A stretch of 64,000 bases of DNA from the NCBI GenBank assembly GCA_024642065.1, contig JAHEBW010000002.1, positions 1 through 64,000 on the forward strand. The letters are read 5' to 3'. Under the pieces are notes generated by a model. The model saw nothing but the letters and a program-made list of their open reading frames with translations, made no database searches and was not told the DNA's origin. Below are positions 30,158-39,127 of this stretch, in pieces. The DNA comes from Polynucleobacter sp. (GTDB lineage Bacteria; Pseudomonadota; Gammaproteobacteria; Burkholderiales; Burkholderiaceae). Position numbers and translations under genes: made by a program. Position 1 is the stretch's first letter; every line of letters starts with the position of its first letter.

Positions 30158-31699
30158 ATGTGCGGTATTGTCGGTGCGGTAGGCAATAGTCCAGTCAATC
30201 AGTTGCTGTATGACGCTTTGTTGTTGTTGCAACATCGTGGTCAGGATGCTGCTGGTATTGCAACCATGAACGGAAGTTCATTTAGCATGCATAAAGCAAA
30301 CGGCATGGTGCGTGATGTTTTCCGCACTCGTAATATGCGCAGCTTGCCAGGTAATGCTGGTATTGGTCAGGTACGTTACCCAACAGCTGGATCAGCAAGC
30401 AGTGAAGAAGAGGCGCAGCCTTTTTATGTGAATGCTCCATTTGGCATTATCTTGGCGCACAACGGTAATTTAACAAACGCCCCAGCATTGCGCGATGAGA
30501 TGTTCTATCGCGATAGACGTCACATCAATACTAATTCTGATACAGAAGTTTTATTAAACGTGTTGGCAGACGAGTTGCAACGCGCCACCAACAGTATTGC
30601 TTTGGATGCTAGCGCTGCATTTGCTGCTGTGACTAAAGTGCATCAACGCCTCAAAGGTTCGTATGCAGTTGTATCTTTGATTGCTGGTTATGGCTTATTA
30701 GCTTTCCGTGATCCATTTGGTATTCGTCCTTTGTGTATCGGTCGATTAGACACACCTCAAGGACCTGAGTGGATGATTGCTTCTGAATCAGTCACCCTTG
30801 AAGGTTTGGGTTTCAAGGTGGTTAGAGATGTAGCGCCTGGCGAAGCGATCTTCATTGATAACGCTGGCCAATTCCACAGCAAGCTATGTGCTGAAGGCGC
30901 CAAATTAAATCCATGTATTTTTGAATACGTTTATTTGGCTCGCCCAGATTCATGCATTGATGGTGTTACTGTTTACGACGTGCGTTTATTGATGGGTAAT
31001 TACTTGGCCCAGAAAATTGCCCGTGAAACAGATGCATCACAAATTGATGTGGTGATGCCAATTCCTGATTCAAGCCGTCCAGCTGCCATGCAAGTGGCCA
31101 AGTTGTTGGGCGTGCCTTACCGTGAAGGATTCTTTAAGAATCGTTATGTGGGCCGTACTTTCATCATGCCTGGTCAAGCCATGCGCAAAAAATCAGTGCG
31201 TCAAAAACTCAATGCAATGCGTTTAGAGTTCAAAGATAAAAACGTTCTGATTGTCGATGACTCGATTGTGCGTGGCACCACCTCTTATGAGATTGTGCAA
31301 ATGGCTCGTGATGCCGGTGCTAAGAAGGTGATCTTCGCCTCAGCTGCGCCGCCAGTTCGTTTTCCAAACGTGTATGGCATTGATATGCCAACGCGTAGTG
31401 AGTTAGTGGCTTATGGCCGTACTCATGAAGAAATCACCAAGCTCATTGGCGCTGATGAATTGATTTACCAAGATGTTGAAGATTTGAAAAAAGCAGTGAG
31501 AGATATCAATCCTGCGATCGAAAACTTTGACTCATCTTGCTTTGATGGTAAGTACGTCACCGGTGATATTACGGAGTCTTATTTAGATGCTCTAGAGGCT
31601 TCTCGTAATACGCCTAAAGCTTTAGCGGACCGTCAGCAGGGTGATAGTACGGACTTGGCTAGATCACAATTACATTTACATTTAGCTTCTCAAGAGTAG
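30158..31699 (+). CDS. purF: Amidophosphoribosyltransferase
   Basis: Commits PRPP to purine synthesis using glutamine. The start is ATG 30158 so that Cys2 (MCGIVGAVG) becomes the N-terminal nucleophile after Met removal; the opening to 30098 is not used. There is no propeptide, as in E. coli. NVLIVDDSIVRGTTSYEIV is the PRPP-binding loop. 513 aa. GAGGTCTCT precedes the start. Confidence 0.97.
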   Translation: MCGIVGAVGNSPVNQLLYDALLLLQHRGQDAAGIATMNGSSFSMHKANGMVRDVFRTRNMRSLPGNAGIGQVRYPTAGSASSEEEAQPFYVNAPFGIILAHNGNLTNAPALRDEMFYRDRRHINTNSDTEVLLNVLADELQRATNSIALDASAAFAAVTKVHQRLKGSYAVVSLIAGYGLLAFRDPFGIRPLCIGRLDTPQGPEWMIASESVTLEGLGFKVVRDVAPGEAIFIDNAGQFHSKLCAEGAKLNPCIFEYVYLARPDSCIDGVTVYDVRLLMGNYLAQKIARETDASQIDVVMPIPDSSRPAAMQVAKLLGVPYREGFFKNRYVGRTFIMPGQAMRKKSVRQKLNAMRLEFKDKNVLIVDDSIVRGTTSYEIVQMARDAGAKKVIFASAAPPVRFPNVYGIDMPTRSELVAYGRTHEEITKLIGADELIYQDVEDLKKAVRDINPAIENFDSSCFDGKYVTGDITESYLDALEASRNTPKALADRQQGDSTDLARSQLHLHLASQE

Positions 31700-31708
31700 T
31701 ATTCAGGT

Positions 31709-32911
31709 ATGAGCAATAAAAAAAGAGCACCGATCGATATTAAAAATCTTCACACTGAGACCTTAGGTGTGCGGGCGGGTGTTCGCCGTACAGAATTCAA
31801 CGAACATTCTGAAGCGATGTTCTTAACTTCTAGTTTCTGCTTTGATAGTGCGGCAGATGCTGCGCATGGCTTTGCCAATGCGGAAAAAGGATTTATTTAC
31901 TCTCGTTTTACCAATCCAACAGTGGCAATGTTCCAAGATCGCTTGGCTGCCTTAGAGGGTGGTGAATCATGTATTGCTACTTCATCTGGCATGTCAGCCA
32001 TCATGACAGTGGCTATGGCTCATTTGCAAGCTGGGGATCATCTGATTTGCTCTCGCTCAGTATTCGGTGCAACGATTCAGTTGTTCACTAATATCTTGGG
32101 TCGATTTGGCATTGAAACGACTTATGTTGATATGTCTGATTTGAATGCTTGGCAAGCTGCTGTGAAGCCGAATACCAAACTTTTCTATTTAGAGACGCCG
32201 TCAAATCCATTGACTGAAGTCGCTGATATTGCTGCTATTGCAAAAATTGCAAAAGCAGCTAAAGCTCTTTATGTGGTGGATAACTGCTTCTGCACGCCTG
32301 CACTTCAAAAACCATTGGCGCTAGGTGCTGATGTGGTGATTCATTCGGCTACCAAGTATTTAGATGGTCAAGGTCGTGTATTAGGTGGCGCTATTGTCGG
32401 CACTGAAGAATTTATTTTAGGTAAAGTATTCCCGTACGTCAGAACCACAGGCCCGACTCTATCGGCATTCAATGCATGGGTCATTCTGAAGGGTCTAGAG
32501 ACCTTAAGTTTGCGTCTTGAAAAGCAAAGCCAAGCTGCTCTTGAGTTGGCTGAGTGGCTAGAGCAACAGCCAGCGGTGGAGCGTGTCTATCACCCAGGTT
32601 TGAAGTCTCATCCTCAATATGAATTAGCTCGTACTCAACAAAAAATGGGCGGTCCGATTTTGTCTTTCAAATTGAAGGGCGGTCAAGAAGCTGCTTGGAA
32701 AGTGATTGACGGTACTAAGCTCTTATCGATCACTGCTAATTTGGGTGACACGCGTACTACGATTACGCATCCTGCAACAACCACTCACGTCAGAGTAAGT
32801 CCAGAGGCAAGAGCTGCTGCTGGTATTACGGATAGTTTGGTGCGTATTGCGGTGGGTCTTGAAAATATCGACGATATTAAGAACGACTTACTGCCAGGTT
32901 TAACCGCCTAA
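31709..32911 (+). CDS. metZ: O-succinylhomoserine sulfhydrylase
   Basis: PLP enzyme making homocysteine directly from O-succinylhomoserine and sulfide, 400 aa. SATKYLDGQGRVLGG carries the PLP Lys; the GQGR variant after it is typical of MetZ rather than MetB or MetY. YSRFTNPTVAMFQDRLA and ETPSNPLTEVADI are Cys/Met-metabolism family motifs. It follows purF by 9 nt, an order usual in Burkholderiales. Confidence 0.94.
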   Translation: MSNKKRAPIDIKNLHTETLGVRAGVRRTEFNEHSEAMFLTSSFCFDSAADAAHGFANAEKGFIYSRFTNPTVAMFQDRLAALEGGESCIATSSGMSAIMTVAMAHLQAGDHLICSRSVFGATIQLFTNILGRFGIETTYVDMSDLNAWQAAVKPNTKLFYLETPSNPLTEVADIAAIAKIAKAAKALYVVDNCFCTPALQKPLALGADVVIHSATKYLDGQGRVLGGAIVGTEEFILGKVFPYVRTTGPTLSAFNAWVILKGLETLSLRLEKQSQAALELAEWLEQQPAVERVYHPGLKSHPQYELARTQQKMGGPILSFKLKGGQEAAWKVIDGTKLLSITANLGDTRTTITHPATTTHVRVSPEARAAAGITDSLVRIAVGLENIDDIKNDLLPGLTA

Positions 32912-32942
32912 ATACAAGTGCATCTTCTGCAGAGTCACGATT

Positions 32943-32969
32943 AAAAGGAAGCTTAAAAAGCTTCCTTTT
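32943..32969. terminator. Bidirectional terminator between metZ and the MBL gene
   Basis: Perfect 12-bp stem AAAAGGAAGCTT / AAGCTTCCTTTT with loop AAA. It overlaps the stop codon of the minus-strand MBL gene and lies 31 nt after metZ, ending the long biosynthetic run. Confidence 0.85.
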
Positions 32970-33954
32970 CTGCTTCTAAATAGGCCAGGCTGGTGTACTT
33001 GCCAATATTGCCTTCAAAGCCTTTAGTGTTTTTAGCGTACTTAATGACTCTTGGATCTTTTAAGACCAGCGCTTTTGCTGCGCTGGGGTCAATGCCATCT
33101 TGAACCGCTTTGACGCAGGTTTCGTAAATGCCAGCCATGAACTCACCATACTCTTTAAGAAGAGTTTTCTTGGCTTCGCCGTGACCTGGTATCCATAGCT
33201 GTTCGCCAGCGGCTTGAGTTAATTCTTTATAAGTTTTGAAGGTGCCTACATAAGAGCCATCATCAATATTGGCGATACGTCCATCCATCGCAATATCTCC
33301 GACGTAAGTCACGCGATCTTGCATCACTTCTAGGCAAATATCTCCTGGTGTGTGACAGATGCCATAGTGATGCACTTTAATTTTGATATCACCATAATCA
33401 AATACATCGCCATGCTTCACTAAATGTGTTGGAGGAACAACTTTGGTTCCAGCTGTGGCTTGATTGGTCCAACGCTCCATCAGGTTGCGCCAGGTATTGC
33501 CTTCAATGCCTTTAATTTGCTCGGCGCTATAAGGATGAGCGTAGATAGGTATTTGTGGGCCATATGCTTCAACGAAAGCTTGGTTGCCTAAGAAATGATC
33601 GCCATGATAGTGAGAGTTGAAGATGGCAATCACTGGAAGTGAACTGACTTTCTTGATCATGCGAATCGCCATCTCACCAATTTGCAATGAGGCGCCAGTA
33701 TCTAAAATAACAATACCTTTTTGTGTGATGACAAAAGTAATGTTGGCCATCATGCCTTGATTTTCTGCTGTCGGAAAACCATCTGGAGAGTAGATCATCC
33801 AAACATGTTTGCTAAGTTGTTTTGCAGGATGATCTTTGACTTTCGGACCTTTAATAAAATCTTCTGCCGCTTTCGCAAATTCCATCATTTGTGGAAGCGT
33901 GAGTAAGCCAATAGCTCCCAGTGAAATTTTTAAAAGATGTCGACGTTGATTCAT
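32953..33954 (-). CDS. Exported metallo-beta-lactamase-fold hydrolase (SoxH-like)
   Basis: 333 aa. The N-terminal signal peptide has an RR pair (QRRHLLKISLGAIGLL), possibly Tat or Sec. The metal-site motif HYHGDH is at about residues 119-124, followed by further ligands in ICHTPGDI, YVGDIAMDG and WIPGHG, so the dinuclear zinc site is complete. MBL proteins of this kind accompany sox genes (SoxH) and are not essential for thiosulfate oxidation in Paracoccus. It is divergent from soxC and shares its promoter region. The substrate is unknown. Confidence 0.82.
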   Translation of the reverse strand: MNQRRHLLKISLGAIGLLTLPQMMEFAKAAEDFIKGPKVKDHPAKQLSKHVWMIYSPDGFPTAENQGMMANITFVITQKGIVILDTGASLQIGEMAIRMIKKVSSLPVIAIFNSHYHGDHFLGNQAFVEAYGPQIPIYAHPYSAEQIKGIEGNTWRNLMERWTNQATAGTKVVPPTHLVKHGDVFDYGDIKIKVHHYGICHTPGDICLEVMQDRVTYVGDIAMDGRIANIDDGSYVGTFKTYKELTQAAGEQLWIPGHGEAKKTLLKEYGEFMAGIYETCVKAVQDGIDPSAAKALVLKDPRVIKYAKNTKGFEGNIGKYTSLAYLEAEKEAF

Positions 33955-34277
33955 AAATAAGCCTTATGTTTTTTTGTTCTGTATTTGCATCATATGCTCA
34001 GATCAAATACATCAATCATTCACATTGTGTCTGCGACAACTTGAAGAATCAATTAGTGACAATTTATAAGCGTAGCTAATAACCTGGAAATCAGTTAGAT
34101 AAAGCCTCTAAGTGTGTTTCATTTTTTGCTAGTACTTTCCCTAAATTTTGAAATTTAACCAAACTTTTTGCTATTTGCTTATTTCAAAACAATCTATAAA
34201 GATGAATAATGTCACCTTAGCTAAAAATATATTTAGCACCTTAAAAAAATACATTTAGAGCAATATTGGGAGTCCTT
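33955..34277. promoter_or_regulatory. Divergent regulatory region upstream of soxC
   Basis: 323 nt without a gene, AT-rich. It holds two operator-like elements. One is TAAATTT-TG-AAATTTA (34142-34157). The other is GCTAAA-N6-TTTAGC (34220-34237), framed by the direct repeat CACCTTA (34213-34219 and 34237-34243). The second lies about 40-60 nt before the soxC start, where a repressor would act. No regulator gene is present nearby. GGGAG at 34268-34272 is the soxC ribosome-binding site. Confidence 0.5.
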
Positions 34278-35639
34278 GTGACAGTAGAGAAAAAATCTAG
34301 AGTATTCGGACGATTACGTCGTGCGCCAGAAAACTTTGTTTCTGAGCAATTTGCATCGGATGTTTACGAGCATGGCATGGATGAAACTCGTCGTGGTTTC
34401 TTACGTAAAAGTTTTGTAACTGCGCTTGGCGCAGCAACAGCAGGTGGAGCAGTTAGCTCTGCTCTTGCTGCTGATGGTGAAAAAGTGATTTTGGAAAAGC
34501 AGCAATGGCAAACGACCTTGGGTCAGCCAGTAGCAGCTAGACCATATGGCGCTCCATCACAGTGGGAAGCAGCACTGCAACGTCGTGAGTCACCAGGCTT
34601 GACGCGTGTTTCAGCTGCCTCTGTGGCGTTCGCGCCTTTACAAGGCTTCTTCGGCATCATCACCCCGAACGGTTTGCACTTTGAGCGTCACCACCAAGGT
34701 TGGTATGACATCGATCCTGCACAGCACCGCTTGATGGTGAATGGTTTAGTGAAGCAAGAAAAAGTATTCACGATGGACGACCTCATGCGTTTGCCATCTG
34801 TTTCACGTATTCACTTTATTGAGTGCGGTGCTAATACCGGCTTAGAGTGGGGTAACGTTGCTGTACCTAGCGTTCAATATACCCATGGCATGTTGTCTTG
34901 CTGCGAATTCACAGGTGTACCTCTTTCTACATTGTTAGATATGTGTGGTGCCGATCTGAAGAAGGGCAAGTACATTTTGGCTGAAGGTGGCGATGGTTCA
35001 GGTATGACAAGAACTATTCCTCTAGATGCTGCTCTTAAAGATACTTTGGTTTGCTGGGCAATGAACGGTGAAATGTTGCGCCCAGAGAATGGTTATCCAT
35101 TACGTCTAGTTGTTCCTGGCGTTCAAGGCGTTAGCTGGGTGAAGTGGTTACGTCGTATTGAAGTAGGTGATATGCCTTACGCTTCAAAAGACGAAGCAGT
35201 TCACTACATTGACTTGTTACCAAGTGGCTTACATCGTCAATACACCACGATTCAAGAATGTAAATCTGTGATCACAACACCTTCTGGTGGCCAACAGTTG
35301 TTAGACAAGGGTTTCTACAACATTAGCGGTATGGCATGGTCTGGCCGCGGCAAGATCAAACATGTTGATATTTCTGTTGATGGCGGCAATAACTGGCGTC
35401 GTGCTCGTTTAGAGACACCAGTGTTATCCAAAGCGATCACGCGTTTCAACATGGACTGGACTTGGGATGGCTCACCAGCTATTTTGATGTCACGTGCCAC
35501 TGATGAAACTGGCTACGTTCAGCCAATGGTGAAGCAGTTAAGAGAAGTACGTGGCACACGTTCGATCTATCACAATAATTCAATCCAAGCTTGGAAGCTT
35601 GATGCGAACGGGGAGTTGAGTAATGTTCAAGTTGGCTAA
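34278..35639 (+). CDS. soxC: Sulfane dehydrogenase molybdoprotein subunit SoxC
   Basis: Molybdenum-cofactor subunit of SoxCD, which oxidises SoxY-bound sulfane sulfur in the periplasm and yields six electrons. GTG 34278 is chosen because GGGAG lies 5 nt upstream; an ATG at 34377 just before the Tat motif is the alternative. Tat signal RRGFLRK is at about residues 38-44, unusually far in. IHFIECGANTG holds the Mo-ligand Cys. The sulfite-oxidase fold is followed by a C-terminal Mo-co dimerisation domain (GRGKIKHVDISVDGGNNW). It overlaps soxD by 17 nt. Confidence 0.95.
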   Translation: MTVEKKSRVFGRLRRAPENFVSEQFASDVYEHGMDETRRGFLRKSFVTALGAATAGGAVSSALAADGEKVILEKQQWQTTLGQPVAARPYGAPSQWEAALQRRESPGLTRVSAASVAFAPLQGFFGIITPNGLHFERHHQGWYDIDPAQHRLMVNGLVKQEKVFTMDDLMRLPSVSRIHFIECGANTGLEWGNVAVPSVQYTHGMLSCCEFTGVPLSTLLDMCGADLKKGKYILAEGGDGSGMTRTIPLDAALKDTLVCWAMNGEMLRPENGYPLRLVVPGVQGVSWVKWLRRIEVGDMPYASKDEAVHYIDLLPSGLHRQYTTIQECKSVITTPSGGQQLLDKGFYNISGMAWSGRGKIKHVDISVDGGNNWRRARLETPVLSKAITRFNMDWTWDGSPAILMSRATDETGYVQPMVKQLREVRGTRSIYHNNSIQAWKLDANGELSNVQVG

Positions 35640-36681
35640 TCAATTAACAAAAGCACTTGTTGTTGCTGGACTTTCCGCAACATTCGTGACAACAACTTTT
35701 GCGCAATCAAAATATCCAGGCATTGGTCGTGAAGCTACAAAAGCTGAAGTAGCAGCATGGGATATTGATGTTCGTCCAGACTTTAAAGGTCTGCCAAAAG
35801 GATCTGGCAACACATTGCGTGGTCAGGAAGTTTGGGAAAGTCGTTGTGCATCATGTCACGGTACATTTGGCGAATCTAATGAAGTGTTTACCCCAATTGT
35901 TGGCGGCACCACTAAGGAAGACGTTAAAACTGGTCGTGTAGCTTCATTAACGAGCGAAAAGCAACCGCAAAGAACTACCTTGATGAAGGTGGCAACAGTT
36001 TCAACTTTGTGGGACTACATCTATCGTGCGATGCCATGGAATGCGCCAAGAACATTGAGTGTTGATGACACATACGCTGTATTGGGTTATATCCTTAGCA
36101 TGGCTGAAATTGTTCCTGAGGAATTTACATTAAGTGACAAAAATATCGCTGATGTACAAAAGTTAATGCCTAACCGCAATGGTATGACTCAGTCTCACGG
36201 TTTGTGGAATGAGGGTGGTAAGCCTGACGTTAAAGCTACTGCTTGTATGACTGATTGCTCTAAGCACGTCACGATTGGCTCATTCTTGCCAGACTATGCG
36301 CGTAATGCGCATGACAATTTGGCACTTCAAAACAGACCTTATGGTCCGTACCGTGGTGTTGATACGACTAAGCCACCTTTGACCAGATTGCCAGGCAAAA
36401 TGACAACTGTAGCCATGGGTGCTGACTCAATAACGCCAGCTGGCTTATTTAAAAAGCACAATTGCTCAACTTGTCATGCCCCGGCTAGCAGAGCGATTGG
36501 CCCAGCTATCTCAGAAGTGGCAGCTAAGTACAAAGGCCAAGCTGATGCGATGAAGAAATTACACCAAAAAGTGAAGGTGGGTGGTGCTGGTGTTTGGGGT
36601 TCAATCCCAATGCCGCCGCATGCCCATGTACCAGAGGGTGATATTGATGTACTCGTTAAATGGATGCTCACCGGTCAATAA
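35623..36681 (+). CDS. soxD: Sulfane dehydrogenase diheme cytochrome c subunit SoxD
   Basis: Periplasmic electron acceptor of SoxC. Signal peptide at about residues 1-27 (ends TFAQS). Two c-type heme sites are present: C75-A-S-C78-H79 and C281-S-T-C284-H285. The heme domains flank a middle region with two more cysteines (ACMTDCS). 352 aa. The ATG lies inside the soxC end (17-nt overlap), so translation is coupled and a 1:1 ratio is favoured. Confidence 0.93.
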   Translation: MFKLANQLTKALVVAGLSATFVTTTFAQSKYPGIGREATKAEVAAWDIDVRPDFKGLPKGSGNTLRGQEVWESRCASCHGTFGESNEVFTPIVGGTTKEDVKTGRVASLTSEKQPQRTTLMKVATVSTLWDYIYRAMPWNAPRTLSVDDTYAVLGYILSMAEIVPEEFTLSDKNIADVQKLMPNRNGMTQSHGLWNEGGKPDVKATACMTDCSKHVTIGSFLPDYARNAHDNLALQNRPYGPYRGVDTTKPPLTRLPGKMTTVAMGADSITPAGLFKKHNCSTCHAPASRAIGPAISEVAAKYKGQADAMKKLHQKVKVGGAGVWGSIPMPPHAHVPEGDIDVLVKWMLTGQ

Positions 36682-36699
36682 AGTATTAAGATGGTGAAG

Positions 36700-36728
36700 T
36701 TGACAATTTATATTGATTTTTTGATATT
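36700..36728 (+). promoter_or_regulatory. Putative promoter for soxYZ
   Basis: Perfect -35 TTGACA (36700-36705), 17-nt spacer, and -10-like GATATT (36723-36728), ending 23 nt before the soxY ATG. The soxD-soxY gap of 70 nt is otherwise very T-rich. AAGGAG follows as the soxY ribosome-binding site. Confidence 0.5.
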
Positions 36729-36751
36729 TAGTTTTTTTAGAAGGAGTTCGT

Positions 36752-37207
36752 ATGAACCTAAAGCGTCGTGAAGCATTGCGATTAACAGCTGTTATCGGTT
36801 TGATGGCAGCAACGGGTCTTATCTCTCACGCAGAAGCTGCTGAGTGGAATAAGGCAGCATTTGACGGTAAGTCTTTGGATGATGTGTTGAAATCATTAGG
36901 TGGTTCATCAGCTAGCAAATCTACAGCTGTAACAATCAATGCTCCAGACATCGCTGAAAACGGTGCTGTTGTACCTGTTGGCGTAACAACAACTTTGCCA
37001 AAAACTCAGCAAATCGCTATTTTGGTTGAGAAGAACCCAAGCGCATTAGCTGCTCAGTTCTTGTTGACTGCTGATTCAGAGCCATTCGTAGCGTCACGCG
37101 TAAAAATGGGTCAAACATCTAACGTTCACGCTTTAGTTAAAGCTGACGGTAAATGGTATGTAACAACTAAAGAAGTTAAGGTGACTTTGGGTGGTTGCGG
37201 CGGCTAA
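36752..37207 (+). CDS. soxY: Sulfur-carrier protein SoxY
   Basis: Carries pathway intermediates covalently on its C-terminal cysteine. The family-defining GGCGG tail is present, with Cys149 of 151. A twin-arginine-type signal (LKRREALRLTAVIGLMAA) exports it, probably with SoxZ bound. The immunoglobulin-like SoxY domain fills the rest. AAGGAG is 7 nt before the ATG. Partner soxZ follows after 56 nt. Confidence 0.97.
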   Translation: MNLKRREALRLTAVIGLMAATGLISHAEAAEWNKAAFDGKSLDDVLKSLGGSSASKSTAVTINAPDIAENGAVVPVGVTTTLPKTQQIAILVEKNPSALAAQFLLTADSEPFVASRVKMGQTSNVHALVKADGKWYVTTKEVKVTLGGCGG

Positions 37208-37263
37208 TTAGCCATGCACACACGAGTATTTAACTTAATCTATTTGTACTGAAAGGAAATAAC

Positions 37264-37575
37264 ATGGCAGATCCAATGCGCGTACGCGCCCAAGAAAATG
37301 GCGGCGTAGTAGACGTTAAAGTTTTGATGAAACATGACATGGAAACAGGTCAGCGTAAAGATGCAGCAGGTAAAACAATTCCTGCGCACCACATCACTAC
37401 TATCACTGCAACTTGCAAAGGCAAGCAAGTATTTGAAGCTCAATTTGGCCCAGCGGTATCTAAAGACCCATTCCTTAACTTCAAGTTCAAGGGTGGCGCT
37501 AAGGGTGACACTGTGAGCATTACTTGGGTAGATAATAAAAACGACAAACGTACAGACGAAGCGAAAATTAGCTAA
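37264..37575 (+). CDS. soxZ: Thiosulfate-oxidation protein SoxZ
   Basis: 103-aa partner of SoxY. It has no signal peptide, as is usual because it is exported with SoxY. PMRVRAQENGGVVDVKVLMKH and IPAHHITTITATCKGK are typical SoxZ beta-strand segments, and FLNFKFKGGAKGDTVSITW is the C-terminal signature. AAAGGAAATAAC precedes the ATG. A terminator follows. Confidence 0.97.
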   Translation: MADPMRVRAQENGGVVDVKVLMKHDMETGQRKDAAGKTIPAHHITTITATCKGKQVFEAQFGPAVSKDPFLNFKFKGGAKGDTVSITWVDNKNDKRTDEAKIS

Positions 37576-37590
37576 TTTGTATGTGATTGA

Positions 37591-37628
37591 AAGCCCCGCT
37601 GATCTATAGTTAGTTAGCGGGGTTTTTT
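37591..37628 (+). terminator. Terminator between soxZ and soxA
   Basis: 7-bp GC-rich stem CCCCGCT / AGCGGGG, extended by three A/G-T pairs, with a 15-nt loop and T6 (37623-37628). It lies inside the sox gene run, 15 nt after soxZ and 17 nt before soxA, so it should attenuate rather than end transcription of soxAX. Confidence 0.8.
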
Positions 37629-37645
37629 CTTAAGAGGAGCAAGTA

Positions 37646-38446
37646 ATGAAGAAATTAATTAAAAGTACTTTATTAGTCTCTTTGAGTATGGCGGCAGGTT
37701 TTGCCTTCGCTCAAAGTGCAACTGATGATATTGCTAAGTACCGTGAAATGATTGCTGATGGTAATCCATCAGAATTGTATGAAGCGGCCGGTGAAGATAT
37801 TTGGGCCAAGCCAATGGGTCCTAAGAATGTTTCATTGCAAAAGTGTGATCTAGGTAAAGGCCCTGGCGTTGTAAAAGGCGCTTCAGCGGAGTTGCCTCGT
37901 TATTTTAAAGACACTAATAAAGTACAAGATTTAGAGTCTCGCATCATTACTTGTATGGAAAAGTTACAAGGCTATGATCCTAAAGAAATCATCAGCGCAG
38001 GCTTTGAAAAAGGTAAGCGTAAAGATGTAGAGGCTGTAGTTGCCTATGTGGTGACACACTCTAAGGGCATGAAAATTAAAGTACCTAATAAGCATCCAAA
38101 AGAAAAAGAAATGTACGCCATGGGTGAAAAGGCTTTCTTCTTCCAAGGTGGCCCAATGGATTTCTCATGCGCATCATGTCACGGTGAAGAAGGTAAGCGT
38201 ATTCGCTTACAAGATTTACCAAACATCACTGAGCAAAAAGGTGCAGCTTTAGGTTTTGGTTACTGGCCTGCTTATCGCGTTTCAAGCGGTAACTTCTGGA
38301 CGATGCAACGTCGTTTGAATGACTGCTACCGTCAACAGCGCTTCCCAGAGCCAATTTACACATCTGACGTCACGATTGCTTTGTCTGTATATATGGGCGT
38401 TAAAGCAAATGGCGGTGTGATGAATACACCAGGATTGAAGCGCTAA
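37646..38446 (+). CDS. soxA: Sulfur-oxidation cytochrome c SoxA (monoheme type)
   Basis: With SoxX it joins thiosulfate to SoxY. Signal peptide about residues 1-22. There is a single heme site, C175-A-S-C178-H179. Cys227 in NDCYRQQRF is the family's active-site cysteine, which is persulfidated and ligates heme. The first heme of diheme SoxA is absent; Cys67 and Cys103 match the disulfide that replaces it in monoheme forms. 266 aa. AGAGGAGC precedes the ATG. Confidence 0.94.
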   Translation: MKKLIKSTLLVSLSMAAGFAFAQSATDDIAKYREMIADGNPSELYEAAGEDIWAKPMGPKNVSLQKCDLGKGPGVVKGASAELPRYFKDTNKVQDLESRIITCMEKLQGYDPKEIISAGFEKGKRKDVEAVVAYVVTHSKGMKIKVPNKHPKEKEMYAMGEKAFFFQGGPMDFSCASCHGEEGKRIRLQDLPNITEQKGAALGFGYWPAYRVSSGNFWTMQRRLNDCYRQQRFPEPIYTSDVTIALSVYMGVKANGGVMNTPGLKR

Positions 38447-38463
38447 GTCGCTGGAGATAAGAC

Positions 38464-39072
38464 ATGAAAAAATTACATTTATTAACATCAGCAGCTGTGG
38501 CAATGATTGCATCAACTTCATTGATGGCCCAAAGTGCATTTGAAAAAGCGCACAACGCCAGCTTTAAAGAAAATGGTATCGCCAAGTTGGATCGTCTTGA
38601 GCGTGATGACACGCAAAAGTTTTGTTCTGAACCAGCAGCTCTAGCTGGCAAAGGTGATCCTAAGAAGCGTGAAGCGATTGAAAAAGCCAATATGGCAACA
38701 ATCAAACAACCTTCTGACGGTAAATACCTAGGCGACTGGAAAGAGGGCGAGAAAATTGCTCAAAGTGGCCGTGGCGCTACTTGGACAGATAAAGCAGGTA
38801 CACCTAATGGCGGTGGTTGCTATAACTGTCACCAAATCAACAAGAAAGAAATTTCTCACGGCAACATCGGACCATCTCTTTGGAATTACGGCAAAGTGCG
38901 CGGTAATACTGATGCGGTTGTTCAATACACTTGGGGAAAAATCTACAACTCTAAGGCTTACAACGCTTGCAGCAATATGCCACGTATGGGCCACTACAAG
39001 TTATTAACTGAGCAACAAATGCGCGATGTAATGGCACTTTTGTTAGATCCAGCATCTCCAGTTAATCAGTAA
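38464..39072 (+). CDS. soxX: Sulfur-oxidation cytochrome c SoxX
   Basis: Monoheme electron-transfer partner of SoxA. Signal peptide about 1-21 (ends LMAQS). Heme site C119-Y-N-C122-H123 and likely Met ligand in SNMPRMGHYKLL. 202 aa, with an N-terminal extension of about 90 residues before the heme domain. The order A-X, with X downstream, differs from Paracoccus soxXA. The gap from soxA is 17 nt, and a long terminator hairpin follows. Confidence 0.93.
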   Translation: MKKLHLLTSAAVAMIASTSLMAQSAFEKAHNASFKENGIAKLDRLERDDTQKFCSEPAALAGKGDPKKREAIEKANMATIKQPSDGKYLGDWKEGEKIAQSGRGATWTDKAGTPNGGGCYNCHQINKKEISHGNIGPSLWNYGKVRGNTDAVVQYTWGKIYNSKAYNACSNMPRMGHYKLLTEQQMRDVMALLLDPASPVNQ

Positions 39073-39083
39073 TTGCAACACAG

Positions 39084-39127
39084 AAGAGGCCGCTATATCG
39101 ACAAGATATTGCGGTCTTTTTATTTTT
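39084..39127 (+). terminator. Terminator between soxX and soxB
   Basis: 16-position stem (39084-39099 with 39105-39120, one mismatch and two G-T pairs), 5-nt loop, then T4-A-T5. It is strong in form yet sits in the middle of the sox run, 22 nt before soxB. Confidence 0.85.
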
